Position numbers and translations under genes: made by a program. Shown here one piece after another: positions 8,732 to 17,994 of a DNA stretch of 64,000 nt. The stretch covers positions 558,001 to 622,000 of the forward strand of contig NZ_JAEKJZ010000002.1 of NCBI RefSeq assembly GCF_017309185.1, read 5' to 3'. The stretch's first letter is position 1; every line of letters begins with the position of its first letter. The notes beneath the pieces are model-generated. The model was not told the DNA's origin and searched no databases. It worked only from the letters and a program-made list of their open reading frames with translations. This DNA is from Roseibium aggregatum. Lineage in GTDB: Bacteria > Pseudomonadota > Alphaproteobacteria > Rhizobiales > Stappiaceae.

Positions 8732-8732
8732 C

Positions 8733-9833
8733 TCACGTCTCCCGTGCGATCGCGTCGCCGCTGGAGGCGTCGAACAGGTGCATGTGGGCCAGATCCGCAT
8801 AAAGAGTAATTTTCTCGCCGATCCTCGGCAGGAAATGGCGGTCGGCGCGAACCGATACGGACTGCTCCCCGGCCTCGACCACGATCAGGTTTTCCGGACC
8901 CAACGCCTCAAGCACCGTCACGATGCCCTCAAAGGCCTGCGCTCCGGGCTTGGGCCGGGTCAGAATGTCTTCAGCCCGCAACCCGAACAGCAGCCCCTGC
9001 CCGACTGACGCGCGATAAAGCGCGGCCTCGCGCTCCGGCAAAGGCCCGGCCACGGGGCCGGCATCGAGTGTCACTACCTCCCCTTCCGCGCTCAAACGCG
9101 CCTCGATCAGGTTCATCGCGGGAGCGGCAAGGAACTGCGCCACAAAGGTGTTGCGCGGCTTCGCGTACACCTCGAGTGGCGCGCCGACCTGCTCGATACT
9201 GCCGTTGCGCATGATGCAGATGCGATCGCCCATCGTCATTGCCTCGACGTGATCGTGGGTGACGAAAACTGTGGTCTTCCCGACGCGGCGATGCAGCTTC
9301 ACCAGCTCCTGCCGCATTTCGCCACGCAGTTTCGCGTCGAGGTTCGACAGCGGTTCATCCATCAGAAAAACGTCGGGCTCGCGCACGATGGCCCGTCCGA
9401 GCGCCACGCGTTGCCTTTGCCCTCCCGAAAGGGCCGATGGCTTGCGGTCCAGATAGGGTTCAAGGCCCAGAACGGAGGCCGCCTGCGCGATCCGGCGCTT
9501 CTGTTCGTCCGCAGGTGTCTTACGCATCTTCATGCCAAACCGCATGTTCTCGCGCACACTCATGTGCGGATAGAGCGCGTAGGATTGAAACACCACCGCC
9601 ACGTTGCGGTGGCGCGGCGCCAGGCGCGTCACGTCCCGCCCGGAGATGCTGATCTGGCCGTCCGTCGTTTCCTCCAGACCCGCAATCATTCTCAACGTGG
9701 TGGACTTGCCACAACCCGACGGCCCGAGGAGCACCATGAACTCCCCCTCCTCGATTTCGAGAGAGACATCCCTCACACCGAAGTTGCCGAGGCCGTAATC
9801 CCGGCTGACCTTGTTGAGCTTGATCTCTGACAC
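8733..9833 (-). CDS. ABC transporter ATP-binding protein (UgpC/MalK-like)
   Basis: The 366-residue ATPase energises the sugar importer. It has Walker A GPSGCGKST, a Q-loop in VVFQSYALYPHMSV, the signature LSGGQRQRVALGRA, Walker B DVFLMDEPLSNLDAKLR and the H-loop VFVTHDHVEAMTM. A C-terminal regulatory OB-fold (TOBE) region of about 120 residues marks it as a MalK/UgpC-type carbohydrate importer subunit. It is transcribed after the SDR gene and directly abuts the permease gene (1-nt gap), so the two are translationally close. Confidence 0.95.
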   Translation of the reverse strand: MSEIKLNKVSRDYGLGNFGVRDVSLEIEEGEFMVLLGPSGCGKSTTLRMIAGLEETTDGQISISGRDVTRLAPRHRNVAVVFQSYALYPHMSVRENMRFGMKMRKTPADEQKRRIAQAASVLGLEPYLDRKPSALSGGQRQRVALGRAIVREPDVFLMDEPLSNLDAKLRGEMRQELVKLHRRVGKTTVFVTHDHVEAMTMGDRICIMRNGSIEQVGAPLEVYAKPRNTFVAQFLAAPAMNLIEARLSAEGEVVTLDAGPVAGPLPEREAALYRASVGQGLLFGLRAEDILTRPKPGAQAFEGIVTVLEALGPENLIVVEAGEQSVSVRADRHFLPRIGEKITLYADLAHMHLFDASSGDAIARET

Positions 9834-9891
9834 GTACGTATTCCGTCGGATTGGGAGAGAAGACTGGATGAAAAGTTCAGCGGATGCCGCG

Positions 9892-10692
9892 TCAGGTCAT
9901 GTAGACGCCGCCCGTCACGTTGATTGCCTGCCCCGTCATGAAACGTGCCGCGTCCGAACACAGGAACACGGCGACGCCGGCAACGTCTTCCGGGGTTTCG
10001 ATCCGGCCGAGCGGCGTTTGCGAGATATAGTCCTGCTGCACCTCTTCGGGCGTCATGGAGCGCAGTTCCGCCTCCCACGCGATCTCGCGCTCCTGCATCG
10101 ACGTGCGCACGAAGCCGGGGCAAACGGCGTTCACGCGAATTCCGGAAGGCGCAAGCTCCCTTGCAAGCCCCTGCGTCCAGCCGACCACGGCGAATTTGCT
10201 GGCCGAATAATGCGCAAGCAACGGCGCGCCGACCTTGGCCGCCAGCGAAGCGGTGTTGACGATGGTCCCGTGCCCCTGCGCCAGAAAATGGCGGGCCGCG
10301 ATCTGGTTGGTCAGGAACACGCCGCGCGCGTTCACATCCATGTTGAAGTCCCAATCGCGATCGGTCAGGTCCACGGCACGCCGCATGCTGGAGACACCGG
10401 CGTTGGCAATACAGATGTCGACAACCCCGGCCGCCTCGAGCGCGGCTGAAAACGCCGCCTCAACCGAGGCCCGGTCGCTGACGTCGATCTTCACGGCATG
10501 ATGTCCTGCACCGAGCGCATCAGCCGCGGCCTTCGCCGCGTCGAGATCGAGGTCCGCGATCGTGACGGAAACACCTTGGGCGGCCAGTGCTCGTGCAATG
10601 GCCAAGCCGATACCGCCCGCGGCACCGGTCACGAATGCTGATTTCCCCTTAAGCCCCGGATGCGTCTGAAGGGCCAATTCGTGTTCATTCAT
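9892..10692 (-). CDS. Short-chain dehydrogenase/reductase (polyol or sugar dehydrogenase-like)
   Basis: This is a classical 266-residue SDR. The cofactor motif TGAAGGIG is followed by an Asp-rich second strand end (IADLDLDAA), which suggests NAD rather than NADP. NAG appears in IANAGVSSM, the catalytic Ser is in IVNTASLAAK, and YxxxK is YSASK. The end, TGQAINVTGGVYMT, is typical of sorbitol and related polyol dehydrogenases. It is the first gene of the minus-strand operon, 58 nt ahead of the ATPase gene and divergent from the DeoR regulator. I infer oxidation of the imported polyol or sugar before or after phosphorylation by the kinase on the other arm. Confidence 0.9.
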   Translation of the reverse strand: MNEHELALQTHPGLKGKSAFVTGAAGGIGLAIARALAAQGVSVTIADLDLDAAKAAADALGAGHHAVKIDVSDRASVEAAFSAALEAAGVVDICIANAGVSSMRRAVDLTDRDWDFNMDVNARGVFLTNQIAARHFLAQGHGTIVNTASLAAKVGAPLLAHYSASKFAVVGWTQGLARELAPSGIRVNAVCPGFVRTSMQEREIAWEAELRSMTPEEVQQDYISQTPLGRIETPEDVAGVAVFLCSDAARFMTGQAINVTGGVYMT

Positions 10693-10739
10693 GTTTCATT
10701 GCTCCAGTGAGTGATCAAAAGCAAACACAGATTCACATT

Positions 10740-10770
10740 ACTGACAAGAAAAATGTTTATTTTTGTTCGA
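10740..10770. promoter_or_regulatory. AT-rich imperfect palindrome in the divergent control region
   Basis: Between the SDR and DeoR-family genes, ACAAGAAAAAT (from 10744) and ATTTTTGT flank a short centre, forming an imperfect inverted repeat in otherwise GC-rich DNA. A DeoR-type repressor usually binds such a divergent region. Assignment as its operator is inference from position and symmetry. Confidence 0.35.
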
Positions 10771-10830
10771 TTGAAATGTCGCTTATGTTCTGATTTGATT
10801 ACTTTATGGTTTTATGCAGAGATCGTGGAA

Positions 10831-11667
10831 ATGACAGACAGTTCGATCTATCCGACGCAAGAGAAGCTGGCCAAACGCGGCCGCACCCCTGCCCAGGCAC
10901 GTCTGGCAGCGATCCTCGACCGCCTCAATCAGGGTGGATCGGTCTCGGTCACCGAAATCGCGGAGGAATTTCAGGTTTCGGACATGACAGTCCGCCGCGA
11001 CTTGGCGGAACTGGAAGCACAGGGGCTGCTTGAAAGAGTGCATGGCGGCGCCGTCAGCCTCCAGCACGGTCCCCTGACGGTGATTGACGACGTGGAACCA
11101 CTGTTCGAGGCCCGCCGCCGCCTGAACAGCGATGCGAAATCCAGGATTGCCGAGGCCGCCCTGGCTCTGGTCGCCGGCCAGCAGACCCTGGCTTTCGATC
11201 TGGGGACAACCGTGCTGGCGGGAGCGCGCGCCCTGGCCGCTTCGGACCCGGCGCCGGGTTTGCGGATTTTCACCAACAGCCTGCGGGTCGCCCAACTGAC
11301 GGCTGCGGCATCGATCCAGACTTATGTTCCCGGCGGGCTGATCCAGCCGGGGGAGATGTCGGTCACCGGCCAGGGCGCCGTTGAAGACTTCTCCCGATAC
11401 TATTTCGACACGGCGCTGATCGGTGCCTCGGGCCTGACCCCCGACGGGGTGTTCGACTATTCACCCGAGGAAGCCGCGATGAAATCGGTATACATTCAAC
11501 GCTCCTCCCGCCGTATCCTGATGATCGATAGTTCGAAGTTCCGCCGCATCTCCACCGTACGGGTCGCGGATCTGTCGCAGATCTCGATCATGGTCTCCGA
11601 CGCCGCTCCGCCGCCGGAGCTGGCTCAGGCACTGGAAGAAGCAAACGTCTCGATCCTTGTCGCCTGA
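10831..11667 (+). CDS. DeoR/GlpR family transcriptional regulator
   Basis: The 278-residue protein starts with a DeoR-type winged helix (SVTEIAEEFQVSDMTVRRDLAELEAQGLLERVHGG, residues about 30-65). It continues with the DeoRC sugar-phosphate sensor domain, recognisable by AFDLGTTVLAGARAL, IFTNSLRVAQL, FSRYYFDTALIGASGLTPDGVFDY and ILMIDSSKFRR. Members repress carbohydrate operons until a phosphorylated intermediate binds. I use ATG 10831 because the frame upstream to 10711 is AT-rich non-family sequence overlapping the control region. It heads the plus-strand arm (regulator, kinase, phosphatase) and is divergent from the transporter arm, which it likely controls. Confidence 0.93.
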   Translation: MTDSSIYPTQEKLAKRGRTPAQARLAAILDRLNQGGSVSVTEIAEEFQVSDMTVRRDLAELEAQGLLERVHGGAVSLQHGPLTVIDDVEPLFEARRRLNSDAKSRIAEAALALVAGQQTLAFDLGTTVLAGARALAASDPAPGLRIFTNSLRVAQLTAAASIQTYVPGGLIQPGEMSVTGQGAVEDFSRYYFDTALIGASGLTPDGVFDYSPEEAAMKSVYIQRSSRRILMIDSSKFRRISTVRVADLSQISIMVSDAAPPPELAQALEEANVSILVA

Positions 11668-11684
11668 CTTTCCCGAGGTTTCAC

Positions 11685-13169
11685 ATGTCACTTTTTCTTG
11701 GTCTCGACATCGGGACGACTTCGACGATTGGCCTGCTCATCGAGCTTCCGGACCGGATTCTGGCCAAGGTGTCGCGCCCGGTCACGCTGCACTCGGTCCA
11801 TCCAGGCTGGGCCGAGGAGGATCCGGCACAATGGTGGGCCAATTGTTGCGCGATCGTTCCCGAACTTCTGGAAAAATCCGGCCGCCAAGCCTCCGAGATC
11901 GCGGGGATCGGCGTCGCGGGCATGCTGCCCGCGACCATCCTGCTGGATTCGCAAGGCAATCCGCTGAGGTATTCGATCCAGCAAAGCGACGGCCGCGCCG
12001 GAGCGGAAGTGGACGAGATGCGTGGCGAGATCGATGAGACCGCCTTTCTGGCTGCCGCCGGCAATGGCGTAAACCAGCAGCTCGTCGGAGCGAAAATGCG
12101 CTGGCTGAAACGCCACGAACCCGAGGTGGTTCGTGAAGCCAGGGCCCTGCTGGGCTCATACGACTACATCAACTTCCGTCTGACCGGCGTTGCCCGTGTC
12201 GAGCAGAACTGGGCTCTCGAGGCAGGGATCGTGAATGTCGCGACCAACGAGATCGACCTCGAACAGGCTGCTCTGACGGGGATCGACCCGGCCTTGCTGC
12301 CGCCCCTTGCCCCCTCCTCCGCGGTCATGGGCCACGTGACCGAAGAGGCAGCCGCTGAAACGGGACTTGCCACGGGGATCCCGGTCGTGGGCGGTGCGGC
12401 GGACATGATCGCCTCCTGTCTCGGCGCCGGCGTGGTCTCGAATGGCGATGTGCTGCTGAAGTTCGGGGGCGCGGTGGACATCCTGACCGCGACCGACAAG
12501 GCAATTCCGGACGGACGCCTGTTTCTGGACTATCATCTCGTGCCCGGCCTCTGGATGCCCAACGGTTGCATGTCCACCGGCGGTTCCGTGCTCAACTGGT
12601 TCGTGGAGACCTTCGCCAGCGGGACAACGCCACTTGACGGCTCGCGTCACGCCGCACTCGATGCGCTGGCCGCGGACCGCCCGGCCGGCGCGATGGGCTT
12701 GACGTTCCTGCCTTATCTGCTCGGCGAGAAAACCCCGCTGCACGACCCCTCGGCGCGCGGTGCACTGAACGGCCTGACCCTGTCGCACGACCTGGGACAT
12801 ATCTGGCGGTCCGTGCTCGAATCCTACGCCTACGCGATCCGCCATCACATCGAGACCTTCAACGAGATTGGGTACGAGACCACGCGCTTCTTCGTTTCGG
12901 ACGGTGGAGCGAACAGCAATGTCTGGATGGGGATCGTCGCGGATGTTCTCGGCGTTCCCCTGCAGCGGCTCGGCGGCCATCCGGGTTCCTGTCTCGGAGC
13001 GGCCTGGGTCGCGGCGGTGGGATGCGGTTCCGCGGACTGGACCGGCATCGCCGCACTGACGAAGCGCGATGCCCTGATCACACCGAATCCGGAGAACCGC
13101 CAAGTCTATGACGCTGGCTACGCCCAGTTCAGAAATCTCTATGAACGCCTGGAAGGAAGCTCTTCATGA
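11685..13169 (+). CDS. FGGY-family carbohydrate kinase (xylulokinase-like)
   Basis: The 494-residue ATP-dependent sugar kinase has an N-terminal phosphate-binding loop (LGLDIGTTSTIGLLI), AGIGVAGMLPATILLD in the first FGGY domain, VVGGAADMIASCLGAGVV at the start of the second, and the C-terminal FVSDGGANSNVWMGIVADVLGVPLQ. LPYLLGEKTPLHDPSARGAL is typical of xylulokinase- and gluconokinase-like members. It starts 17 nt after the regulator gene, and its stop codon overlaps the phosphatase start. The exact sugar (xylulose, ribulose, erythritol or other) cannot be assigned from sequence. Confidence 0.92.
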   Translation: MSLFLGLDIGTTSTIGLLIELPDRILAKVSRPVTLHSVHPGWAEEDPAQWWANCCAIVPELLEKSGRQASEIAGIGVAGMLPATILLDSQGNPLRYSIQQSDGRAGAEVDEMRGEIDETAFLAAAGNGVNQQLVGAKMRWLKRHEPEVVREARALLGSYDYINFRLTGVARVEQNWALEAGIVNVATNEIDLEQAALTGIDPALLPPLAPSSAVMGHVTEEAAAETGLATGIPVVGGAADMIASCLGAGVVSNGDVLLKFGGAVDILTATDKAIPDGRLFLDYHLVPGLWMPNGCMSTGGSVLNWFVETFASGTTPLDGSRHAALDALAADRPAGAMGLTFLPYLLGEKTPLHDPSARGALNGLTLSHDLGHIWRSVLESYAYAIRHHIETFNEIGYETTRFFVSDGGANSNVWMGIVADVLGVPLQRLGGHPGSCLGAAWVAAVGCGSADWTGIAALTKRDALITPNPENRQVYDAGYAQFRNLYERLEGSSS

Positions 13170-13798
13170 CCCTGCGTGCGATCGCCTGGGACATTGACGG
13201 AACGCTTGTCGACAGCGAGCCCCTGCATCATCGTGCGCTCGTCGCGGTCTGCGCTGCCTATGGCCTGGAAATCGATCCGCAGGACCAGAGTTTCGTCGGC
13301 GTTCACATCGGCCATGTCTGGGAGCGTTTGCAGCCGCGGTTTCCCGTCGCCGTCGAGGAACGGCAGTGGCACGAACAAATCCGCGCCTTCTACGCCAGGC
13401 ACAGCGACAGCCTCGTCCCGATCCGGGGAGCCGTCGAAACGGTCAAAGCCCTTGCCGAGGCCGGCGTCAGACAGATCTGCGTTTCAAATTCCGACCGTGC
13501 TGTCGTCGATGTGAACCTGGCGAGCCTCGGCATTGCGGATATCATGTTGGGATCGATCAGCCTCGACGATGTGCCCGCCGGCAAACCCGATCCCGCGCCA
13601 TACCGGATGGCGGCGGAGGCCCTGGAGCTGCCGCCGCAGAATGTTCTGGCGGTCGAAGACAGCGAAACGGGGATGCGATCGGCCCTCGCCGCGGGTCTGA
13701 AGGTCGCCCTGTTGGGAGGCAATCCGACGGACAGTTCGGCGCGCGCGCACTTTTGTCCGGTAAGCCTCTCCGAAATCCCCGGGCTTCTGGCCCGTTGA
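13166..13798 (+). CDS. HAD-superfamily sugar-phosphatase (beta-phosphoglucomutase-like)
   Basis: The 210-residue HAD hydrolase has motif I AWDIDGTLVDSEP with the two catalytic Asp residues. A helical cap (residues about 20-80) follows. Motif II is ICVSNSDRAVVD, the motif III lysine is in VPAGKPDPAPY, and motif IV is AVEDSETGMRSALAAG. This is the layout of the DOG/beta-phosphoglucomutase subfamily, which dephosphorylates or isomerises sugar phosphates. The gene overlaps the kinase stop codon by 4 bp (ATGA), so the two are translationally coupled. In context it may drain a toxic sugar-phosphate or complete the pathway. Confidence 0.9.
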   Translation: MTLRAIAWDIDGTLVDSEPLHHRALVAVCAAYGLEIDPQDQSFVGVHIGHVWERLQPRFPVAVEERQWHEQIRAFYARHSDSLVPIRGAVETVKALAEAGVRQICVSNSDRAVVDVNLASLGIADIMLGSISLDDVPAGKPDPAPYRMAAEALELPPQNVLAVEDSETGMRSALAAGLKVALLGGNPTDSSARAHFCPVSLSEIPGLLAR

Positions 13799-13933
13799 GC
13801 GACGGCGGCGGTTTGTGAAACGCGGAACCAGACCGCCGGGGCCGCCTTGATCCGGACATTCGCGTCAAAGCGCTTGACGGCAGATAGACGTCAGACCGGA
13901 GGATCGCTCCGGTCCATAGCCTGCGATTTCTCT

Positions 13934-16900
13934 TTATTGCACACCGGGAAGCACCAGAGGACCTTCCGTTTCCTGCGTGATCAGGTCATCGATCGAAACC
14001 GGCGGTTCGAGCGGCGGCAGACTGCCCGCCGGCTTGGCGGCCGGCGCTCCGCCCGGAGGCGGTGACACGTTGCCGAGACCGGAAGGCTCCAGAACAGCCC
14101 GAATGCGCTCGGCGAAGGGAGCCGGAGCCCCGGAAGGCGTGACGACGCCCTGCCGGAGCGGATCGGCCGAGCCGGACCCGGGCACGTCCGGCGCGGATGC
14201 GTCCGGCGACGGAAGCGCCGAATTCTCCAGGTCTTCAGGCTCTGCCTCTTGGGGAGCGGTCTCCTCAAGCTCCAGCCGCAAGCGCTCTTCCTCCGCGCGC
14301 TGCGCCGCCTCCGCCGCGAGCCGTTGCCGCCGGGCCTGCGCCTCTCGCTGGAATTTCAGCTCACGCAGCAGCCGGTCTCGCTCCAGGATTTCCGCCTGCA
14401 GCTTTTCGACCCGTTCGACTTCCTGCTCGAACGCGCGCAGCGTGAGATAGGCAGTAAAGGGTGCGATGTCGACCCGTCGTTCCGGACCGTCGACCGGTCC
14501 CTCGAACAACAGCCCGACCTGCGGTTCCGCGCCGGTCACCGCGTCTTCGCCGGGGTCAACCTTCAGGGAGAAATCCGCATCGAGACCGAGCTTGGACAAA
14601 TCGACTTCCGCCGACCCGAAAATCTCCGCTTTTTCCGAATCGACAACCACGTTTCGGGCGCTCAGACGTCCGCCCACCAGGGTCAGAGTGCCGTCCACCC
14701 GTTTGAAAGGCAGGCTGCCCGCCGCCATGTGGCTGACAAAGACTTCCCGGATCTTTTCGTCGCGCAGATCGAGCCCCGCGTCGACCGCACGGGTAACGAG
14801 GGGAAAGGCCTGAGGATTAAGCCCGCGGAAATCGCCTTCTTCCATCTTGAAGGTGCCGCCGCCGTTCAGACCGGCAACGATCGCCGAAATCGAGCGGCCC
14901 GCTCCTTCGAACTCGAGAAAAAGGTCGAGTGACCCGGACGCCACGGCCCGGTTGTCAGGGCGCCAGATCACTTGCCGGAGGTCGGCCTTGTCCAGTTTGA
15001 CCCGGCCGGACAAGGCGGCTTCGGCTTCGGTCCTGCGCAGGGAAAGGCTTCCTTCCAGACCGCCCCCGGCAAACGCCCCCGAAAGCCCGTCAAGCCGGAG
15101 CATGACGGGCGTCAGCCGCAAATCCGCGCGCGGGTTGGCGATCTCCGTGGTCTCGTCCACCATGAGCCGGCCGGCTTCAAAGGCCAGCGACAGGTCCAGA
15201 CCGCCCAGAAGCGGTGCGCCGAATGTGGCAACCGGCCAGATGCTGGAGCCGTCTCCTGCGGAATACCACTGGTCCGGACCGAGGATCAGCTCCGTCAGGT
15301 TGCGCAGATCGGCCTGGGACACAGTGAGCGCCCCCGAGAACCGGCGGTTGCGTTCTCCCGGCGCCGGTTCGAGATCGCCCTCCAGATGACCTTCGAAACG
15401 CGTGCCGTCGATCGTGCCTTCCGCCGAGGTGATGGCAATTTCGCTGCCGGTGCCTTCCACGGCGACGGCGATTTCCGCAGGAATGGATCCGGTCATGACG
15501 GGCAGAACCCGGCCCGCCATCAGGGCGAGTGGGCCCAGGTCGCCGGTCGAACCCGTGAATTCAAAACGGTAATCGGGGTCGGTATCCTTCTTCAGGACGA
15601 GTTCCCCCTCGCCCGCCAGCTTGGACCCGCCGACCTCGGCCGCAAGGGTCACCGCCAGACCGTCGGCGGGCACTCCCGCGGCATGAAAGGACAGGCTGCC
15701 GCCGCCACCGGCATCGACCGGGAGAACGTCGAACCCGAGCTGTTGCAGCAGTTTCGCGCCGTCCGGACCTTCAAGAGAAAGGCCGAGATCCACCGCGGCT
15801 GCCTGCCAGCGGTCGACGCGGCCTTCCAGTTCCGCGTTGACGGCGGCATCGGCTCCGCCCGCGTTTCCGGCAAGGGTGAGCGTCATATCCGTACCCTCGC
15901 CAAGGGCGGCGGCTCTCAGTTCCGCATCGAACCTGGCCGGCACAAGGCTTCCCGCCGCCCTTTCCAGCCGGTCCAGGAACGCGGTTTCCGGAAACAGCCC
16001 GGCCGCCAGGGCGACAACGCCCGACAGGTCCCGGGCATCGAGGGTTCCGGTGACCACCCCTTGCGGCGCGGAAAACAGGCTCTTGATTTCCCCGGATACA
16101 TCGAGCCGCGCACCCGCAAGGTCCTGGGCAAAGAGCCGGTCGATCCTGACCCCGCCGTCGGAATAATCCGCTTCGAGCGCAAGTCCCTCTCCGTCGACTC
16201 CGCGCGCCGATACCGTCTTGGCCCTGATGCGAACCGAGACATCGACGCCCTTCGGGTCTCCGGCGGTGTCCGGGCCGCTTTCCGGCCGGACCAGCGCCGC
16301 AAGGCCTTCGATCTGATCCAGATCCAGCCGGTCGGCATCCAGAGAGAGCGTGAATTCGGCATTTCCGGACCGCGGCTTCCGGTAGGACAACCCGCCCCGG
16401 GCCTGCGCGCCGGCAAGGGTCAGGCGAAGATTGTCCAGAGCGGCGCCGTCAGGAACCACATTCAGGCGACCTTCGAGCGCGACCGGATCGATTGCCGAAA
16501 CACCCGTATCCTTCCGTTGCCACCAGCTCATGAGAGCCCCGGGTTGTTCCGAACTCACGGAAACCGCCCCCCGGTAGGTCAGAGCCGGATCGAGGCTTAG
16601 ATCGCCCTGGGTCGCGACCGTCGTCCGTCCCGGCAGCCGTCCGGCAAGCCGCGCGATGCGCCAGCCACCAAGGATTGTTTCAAGATCGAGCCGGACATTC
16701 TGGATGATCCCGCCACCGGCGACCAGAGCCGGTACATCCAGCGAAACCGCTCCTTCGACCGGAGGCAGCGGAACCGCCCTCAATGCCGCAATCAGGCGGT
16801 CGCCCGCCTTGTTGACGTCAACGGGATCCTGAGGTCCTCCGCCCAGGAGCCGGTCCAGATCGATCTGTTTCGACTTCGCCCGGATCTCGAACCGTTTTTC

Positions 16901-17794
16901 GCCTGCATAGACAAGGTCCGCGCTTCCCGTCAGACTGAAGCGGCGGTCGTCAGGTCCGTAACGAAATTCGAAATCGGGCACGGCGACCTCGGCAATTCCG
17001 GCGGAAAATCCGCCTTGTGCCGTCCAGGCGGTTTGATCGTTGTCCTCAAGAGCGATCGAGGCGATGTTGAATTCGCCCTGAAATTCCGGAGCCGCGTCCG
17101 ACTGGTTCAGCATGCCGTCGAAAGCGAAGTTGACCGGCAGATCGGTCGGCGTTACCTCACCCTTGACCCGCAGTCCGCTTCCCTCCTGCGCCCGGCCCGT
17201 GGCAAGGCTGATGTTGTAGGGTGCATCGTTGAGGGTCAGCCGGCCCGCCGCCTTGTAGGGTCCTTCCAGCGAGCGCGCGGAAACGGAAAGATTGCCCTCG
17301 TCGATCCGGTGGATGTCACCGGTTCGGGCATCGATGATCGACAGCGCCCCGTCGCGGATCTCAATCCTTTCAAAGGCCACGTCCTCAGGATCGATCCTGG
17401 CCAGGGCACCGCCCGGCGTCATGGCCGTCAGCCAGTCGAGGCGGCCGTCTTCATCGAGCGACAGGGTCAGGTGCGGCCGGTCCAGTTCCATGTCCAGCAC
17501 GCGGATCTCGCCCTTCAGGAGCGGCGGCAACTCGATCCGCATCCTGAACTGGGAGACCACCAGTAGCGGGTCTTCGGCGGGCCCGACCCGGACATCGGAA
17601 AAACTGATGGAAGGCGCGGGCAGAAGGCGCAGATCCGCCTCGCCCAGAACCGTCACATCGTGCCCGAGCACCCGTTCCGCGTAGCTTTCGAACGTGGATC
17701 TGTATACCGTCCAGTCAATAAAGAACGGCCCGACCAGTGCGGCAACCAGCACCAGAATAACGGTAATGCCCAACGTGATGTAAACGTTGTTCAG
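13934..17794 (-). CDS. AsmA-like protein (large envelope protein) with probable CUG start
   Basis: One N-terminal membrane anchor (about residues 8-27, ITVILVLVAALVGPFFIDW) is followed by a very long periplasmic AsmA-type beta-groove domain. Conserved elements are AERVLGHDVTVLGEADLRLLPAPSISFSDVRVG near the N-terminus and an AsmA C-terminal domain near residues 1000-1130 (LDLFLEFEGAGRSI, LNGGGTFKMEEGDF). The last 150 residues are a charged coiled coil and a Pro-rich tail. AsmA-like proteins are bridge-like factors linked to lipid transport and outer-membrane homeostasis. The only ATG-type start in frame would cut into conserved sequence, whereas CTG at 17794 has AAGGAG 7 nt upstream and gives the expected LNNVYITLG beginning (1286 residues). 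Confidence 0.88.
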   Translation of the reverse strand: MNNVYITLGITVILVLVAALVGPFFIDWTVYRSTFESYAERVLGHDVTVLGEADLRLLPAPSISFSDVRVGPAEDPLLVVSQFRMRIELPPLLKGEIRVLDMELDRPHLTLSLDEDGRLDWLTAMTPGGALARIDPEDVAFERIEIRDGALSIIDARTGDIHRIDEGNLSVSARSLEGPYKAAGRLTLNDAPYNISLATGRAQEGSGLRVKGEVTPTDLPVNFAFDGMLNQSDAAPEFQGEFNIASIALEDNDQTAWTAQGGFSAGIAEVAVPDFEFRYGPDDRRFSLTGSADLVYAGEKRFEIRAKSKQIDLDRLLGGGPQDPVDVNKAGDRLIAALRAVPLPPVEGAVSLDVPALVAGGGIIQNVRLDLETILGGWRIARLAGRLPGRTTVATQGDLSLDPALTYRGAVSVSSEQPGALMSWWQRKDTGVSAIDPVALEGRLNVVPDGAALDNLRLTLAGAQARGGLSYRKPRSGNAEFTLSLDADRLDLDQIEGLAALVRPESGPDTAGDPKGVDVSVRIRAKTVSARGVDGEGLALEADYSDGGVRIDRLFAQDLAGARLDVSGEIKSLFSAPQGVVTGTLDARDLSGVVALAAGLFPETAFLDRLERAAGSLVPARFDAELRAAALGEGTDMTLTLAGNAGGADAAVNAELEGRVDRWQAAAVDLGLSLEGPDGAKLLQQLGFDVLPVDAGGGGSLSFHAAGVPADGLAVTLAAEVGGSKLAGEGELVLKKDTDPDYRFEFTGSTGDLGPLALMAGRVLPVMTGSIPAEIAVAVEGTGSEIAITSAEGTIDGTRFEGHLEGDLEPAPGERNRRFSGALTVSQADLRNLTELILGPDQWYSAGDGSSIWPVATFGAPLLGGLDLSLAFEAGRLMVDETTEIANPRADLRLTPVMLRLDGLSGAFAGGGLEGSLSLRRTEAEAALSGRVKLDKADLRQVIWRPDNRAVASGSLDLFLEFEGAGRSISAIVAGLNGGGTFKMEEGDFRGLNPQAFPLVTRAVDAGLDLRDEKIREVFVSHMAAGSLPFKRVDGTLTLVGGRLSARNVVVDSEKAEIFGSAEVDLSKLGLDADFSLKVDPGEDAVTGAEPQVGLLFEGPVDGPERRVDIAPFTAYLTLRAFEQEVERVEKLQAEILERDRLLRELKFQREAQARRQRLAAEAAQRAEEERLRLELEETAPQEAEPEDLENSALPSPDASAPDVPGSGSADPLRQGVVTPSGAPAPFAERIRAVLEPSGLGNVSPPPGGAPAAKPAGSLPPLEPPVSIDDLITQETEGPLVLPGVQ

Positions 17795-17994
17795 ACCCTG
17801 TCTCCTTGCTCTTCAAAATCACCGGCTTGTCAGATTCACCGGGAAACCGGCCCGACGGATACAGACCGGCTTCGCAGCGGTGCGAACACGCCGGCGAAGC
17901 CTTTCCGGCCCCGCCGAGGCCACACGCTCGAATGCGGCCCAGGCTACCGCCGGCACGGCTTCTTCAACTGATTCCGCACACTATCATGACTGCC

